From Chloromonas sp. AAM2 (lineage: Eukaryota > Chlorophyta > Chlorophyceae > Chlamydomonadales > Chlamydomonadaceae), in contig QAXH01005239.1 of the NCBI GenBank assembly GCA_004335635.1, positions 37,575-97,423 on the forward strand: a stretch of 59,849 nt of DNA, given 5' to 3'. Positions 58,705 to 59,849 of the stretch are shown here, piece after piece. A program made the position numbers and the translations under genes. The notes under the pieces were generated by a model. That model made no database searches. It was not told where the DNA came from and saw nothing but the letters and a program-made list of their open reading frames with translations. How positions within the stretch are numbered: the first letter of the stretch is position 1; each line of letters opens with the position of its first letter.

Positions 58705-59474
58705 TGTCCCAGAACTGGCAAACTTCTTTTTTCCTCTAGACTTTGAATGAATAAATGATGACTTGTGTACTGCGTATGTGGCAGTTGGCGTGGCAGGCCT
58801 GTTGGTGGCTGTTTGTCGTGATTGCTATTGCTTCCAGTGATTTCAAACCCTTGCGCGCTGTGCCGTGACACTAACCCTACCCCTCATTAAAGCGCCCACC
58901 CAGCATAGATATCATCAAACCGTGAACTGCCCAGGACCATTTTTTGTGGTTGCAATCAGACGGATGTGTTGAGACATTACACTTTAGCGACAATGAACAT
59001 TGAACCATTTACATACTTTCAGGCCCCTTCTTGGGTCTAACGAGGTATGCGGACAAGATAGCACCTCGAGGGGTTGGCCACCACCATTACTATCCTGGTG
59101 TCTCGCAATCCTTTTCACATGTTGGTTGGACGGGTTGGAATCCCTCCCCTCTTGTGAAGGTGGCATTACAGTGTGTTTGCAAGGGTGCAGAAAACATCTC
59201 ACACCCCTCTCAAATGCCTCCTTGATTGTCAGCAGTCTCAATACTCAAATCTTGCACCATGCATGTGTCAAACAAGCAGCGATTGGTACTAACATGTCTG
59301 ACATACAGAAATCGTAAACACAAACGAACCACACCACCCTCAATCAACTGAGATGCCATGCACTCAGACAGCGTTCAAAGCCCCAGAAATCATATGCCTG
59401 GACAGTTGGGTCTGGACAACTAGGTCCCAACCCATCAACGCCAAAAAAAAAAGAAGTTTGCCAGTTCTGGGACA
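58705..59474. mobile_element. 770-base element with perfect 28-base terminal inverted repeats
   Basis: The left end TGTCCCAGAACTGGCAAACT plus TC and T6 (58705-58732) is the exact reverse complement of 59447-59474. No coding frame of note lies inside, and no target duplication is evident in the flanks (AAAC versus ATTT). It could be a MITE or another short non-autonomous element; solo copies of the end occur elsewhere in the window. Confidence 0.65.
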
Positions 59475-59702
59475 ATTTTGTGAGATGTACAGTGACGTGG
59501 TGGAGTTGTGCACTGACCTAAGGGACTAAGATGTGGTGCCCTACTTGGAGTGGTAGAAATTGTGGTGACCAATTCTGGGACAGTGTCAATGTTGGATGCT
59601 GGTTGCCTGTGGTGTTCTGGACAAGCGTTTTCTGGCACTGACACATGCGTGTGTTGGTAGACGGCGGTGTGGTGCACTGCCAGTACTGGAACAGTGTCAA
59701 TG
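59457..59702 (-). repeat. Three copies of a CTGGGACA-type motif about 110 bases apart
   Basis: CCAGTTCTGGGACAATTTTG (59461), CCAATTCTGGGACAGTGTCA (about 59570) and CCAGTACTGGAACAGTGTCA (about 59680). The last two continue with ATGTT. A related GTGCACTGCCACTTCTGGGA is near 26935. Confidence 0.6.
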
Positions 59703-59849
59703 TTATGAGGGATTCGGTGTGTCCAATGAGATGTATACCAGGACAGAAGTGGTGGCCAGAGTGTAGTGGCACACTTGACGCACGGTCACAACACATCCTG
59801 ACAGTCTGACATCCTGATGCCGAGTCACTTACATAACTGGGTCAACTGC

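Larger units (their letters stand above)
58164..59849. other. Repeat-rich intergenic right end
   Basis: It includes the methyltransferase promoter at the left, the inverted-repeat element 58705-59474, and further copies of its end motif up to 59702. No gene recognised in either strand. Confidence 0.5.

Overview
The window looks like nuclear DNA of a green alga (Chlorophyta). The genes are plant-type (plastid-style fructose-bisphosphatase, SEC12/PHF1-like protein, DUF3755 protein, AVT1-type transporter, RsmB-like rRNA methyltransferase with a leader). They are cut into many short exons by GT-AG introns of about 80-700 bases, and intergenic DNA is rich in small repeats. The genus cannot be fixed by eye. 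For most multi-exon genes I placed exons by hand, using splice motifs, protein-family similarity and agreement of intron phase. Where phases close from start to stop codon, confidence is high.

Layout, left to right. A 5'-truncated fructose-1,6-bisphosphatase (+) converges on a SEC12/PHF1-like WD40 membrane protein (-). That gene diverges from a DUF3755 protein (+) across a promoter region holding a dispersed repeat. Next comes a gene-poor stretch of about 3.5 kb with a TA-flanked MITE and a broken PEX6-like AAA-ATPase fragment. It is followed by an unrecognised 618-residue protein with 19-residue repeats (+) and a phosphatidylglycerophosphate synthase (+), one of whose introns holds a 16-base minisatellite interrupted by an assembly gap. 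A secreted GH130-like beta-propeller protein (-), CCT8 chaperonin (-), an uncertain hypothetical gene (-), an AVT1-like amino acid transporter (+), a J1-crystallin-like ADP-ribosylglycohydrolase with a helical N-terminal extension (+), a 1711-residue KIF21/kinesin-4-like motor (-), a small gene with an in-frame TGA (-), and an RsmB-like (NusB + SAM) rRNA methyltransferase (-) complete the gene set. The right end is repeat DNA with a 770-base inverted-repeat element.

The genes are housekeeping functions without an operon-like theme: carbon metabolism, ER export, protein folding, plastid lipid and rRNA maturation, transport along microtubules. No tRNA, rRNA or CRISPR was seen. The most unusual signals are the repeat families shared between distant parts of the window, the MITE, the frameshifted PEX6 relic, a GC-AG intron and a motor-domain insertion in the kinesin, a 17-base exon next to a duplicated splice donor in the FBPase gene, and the in-frame TGA gene. 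I did not find a convincing new multi-gene system.
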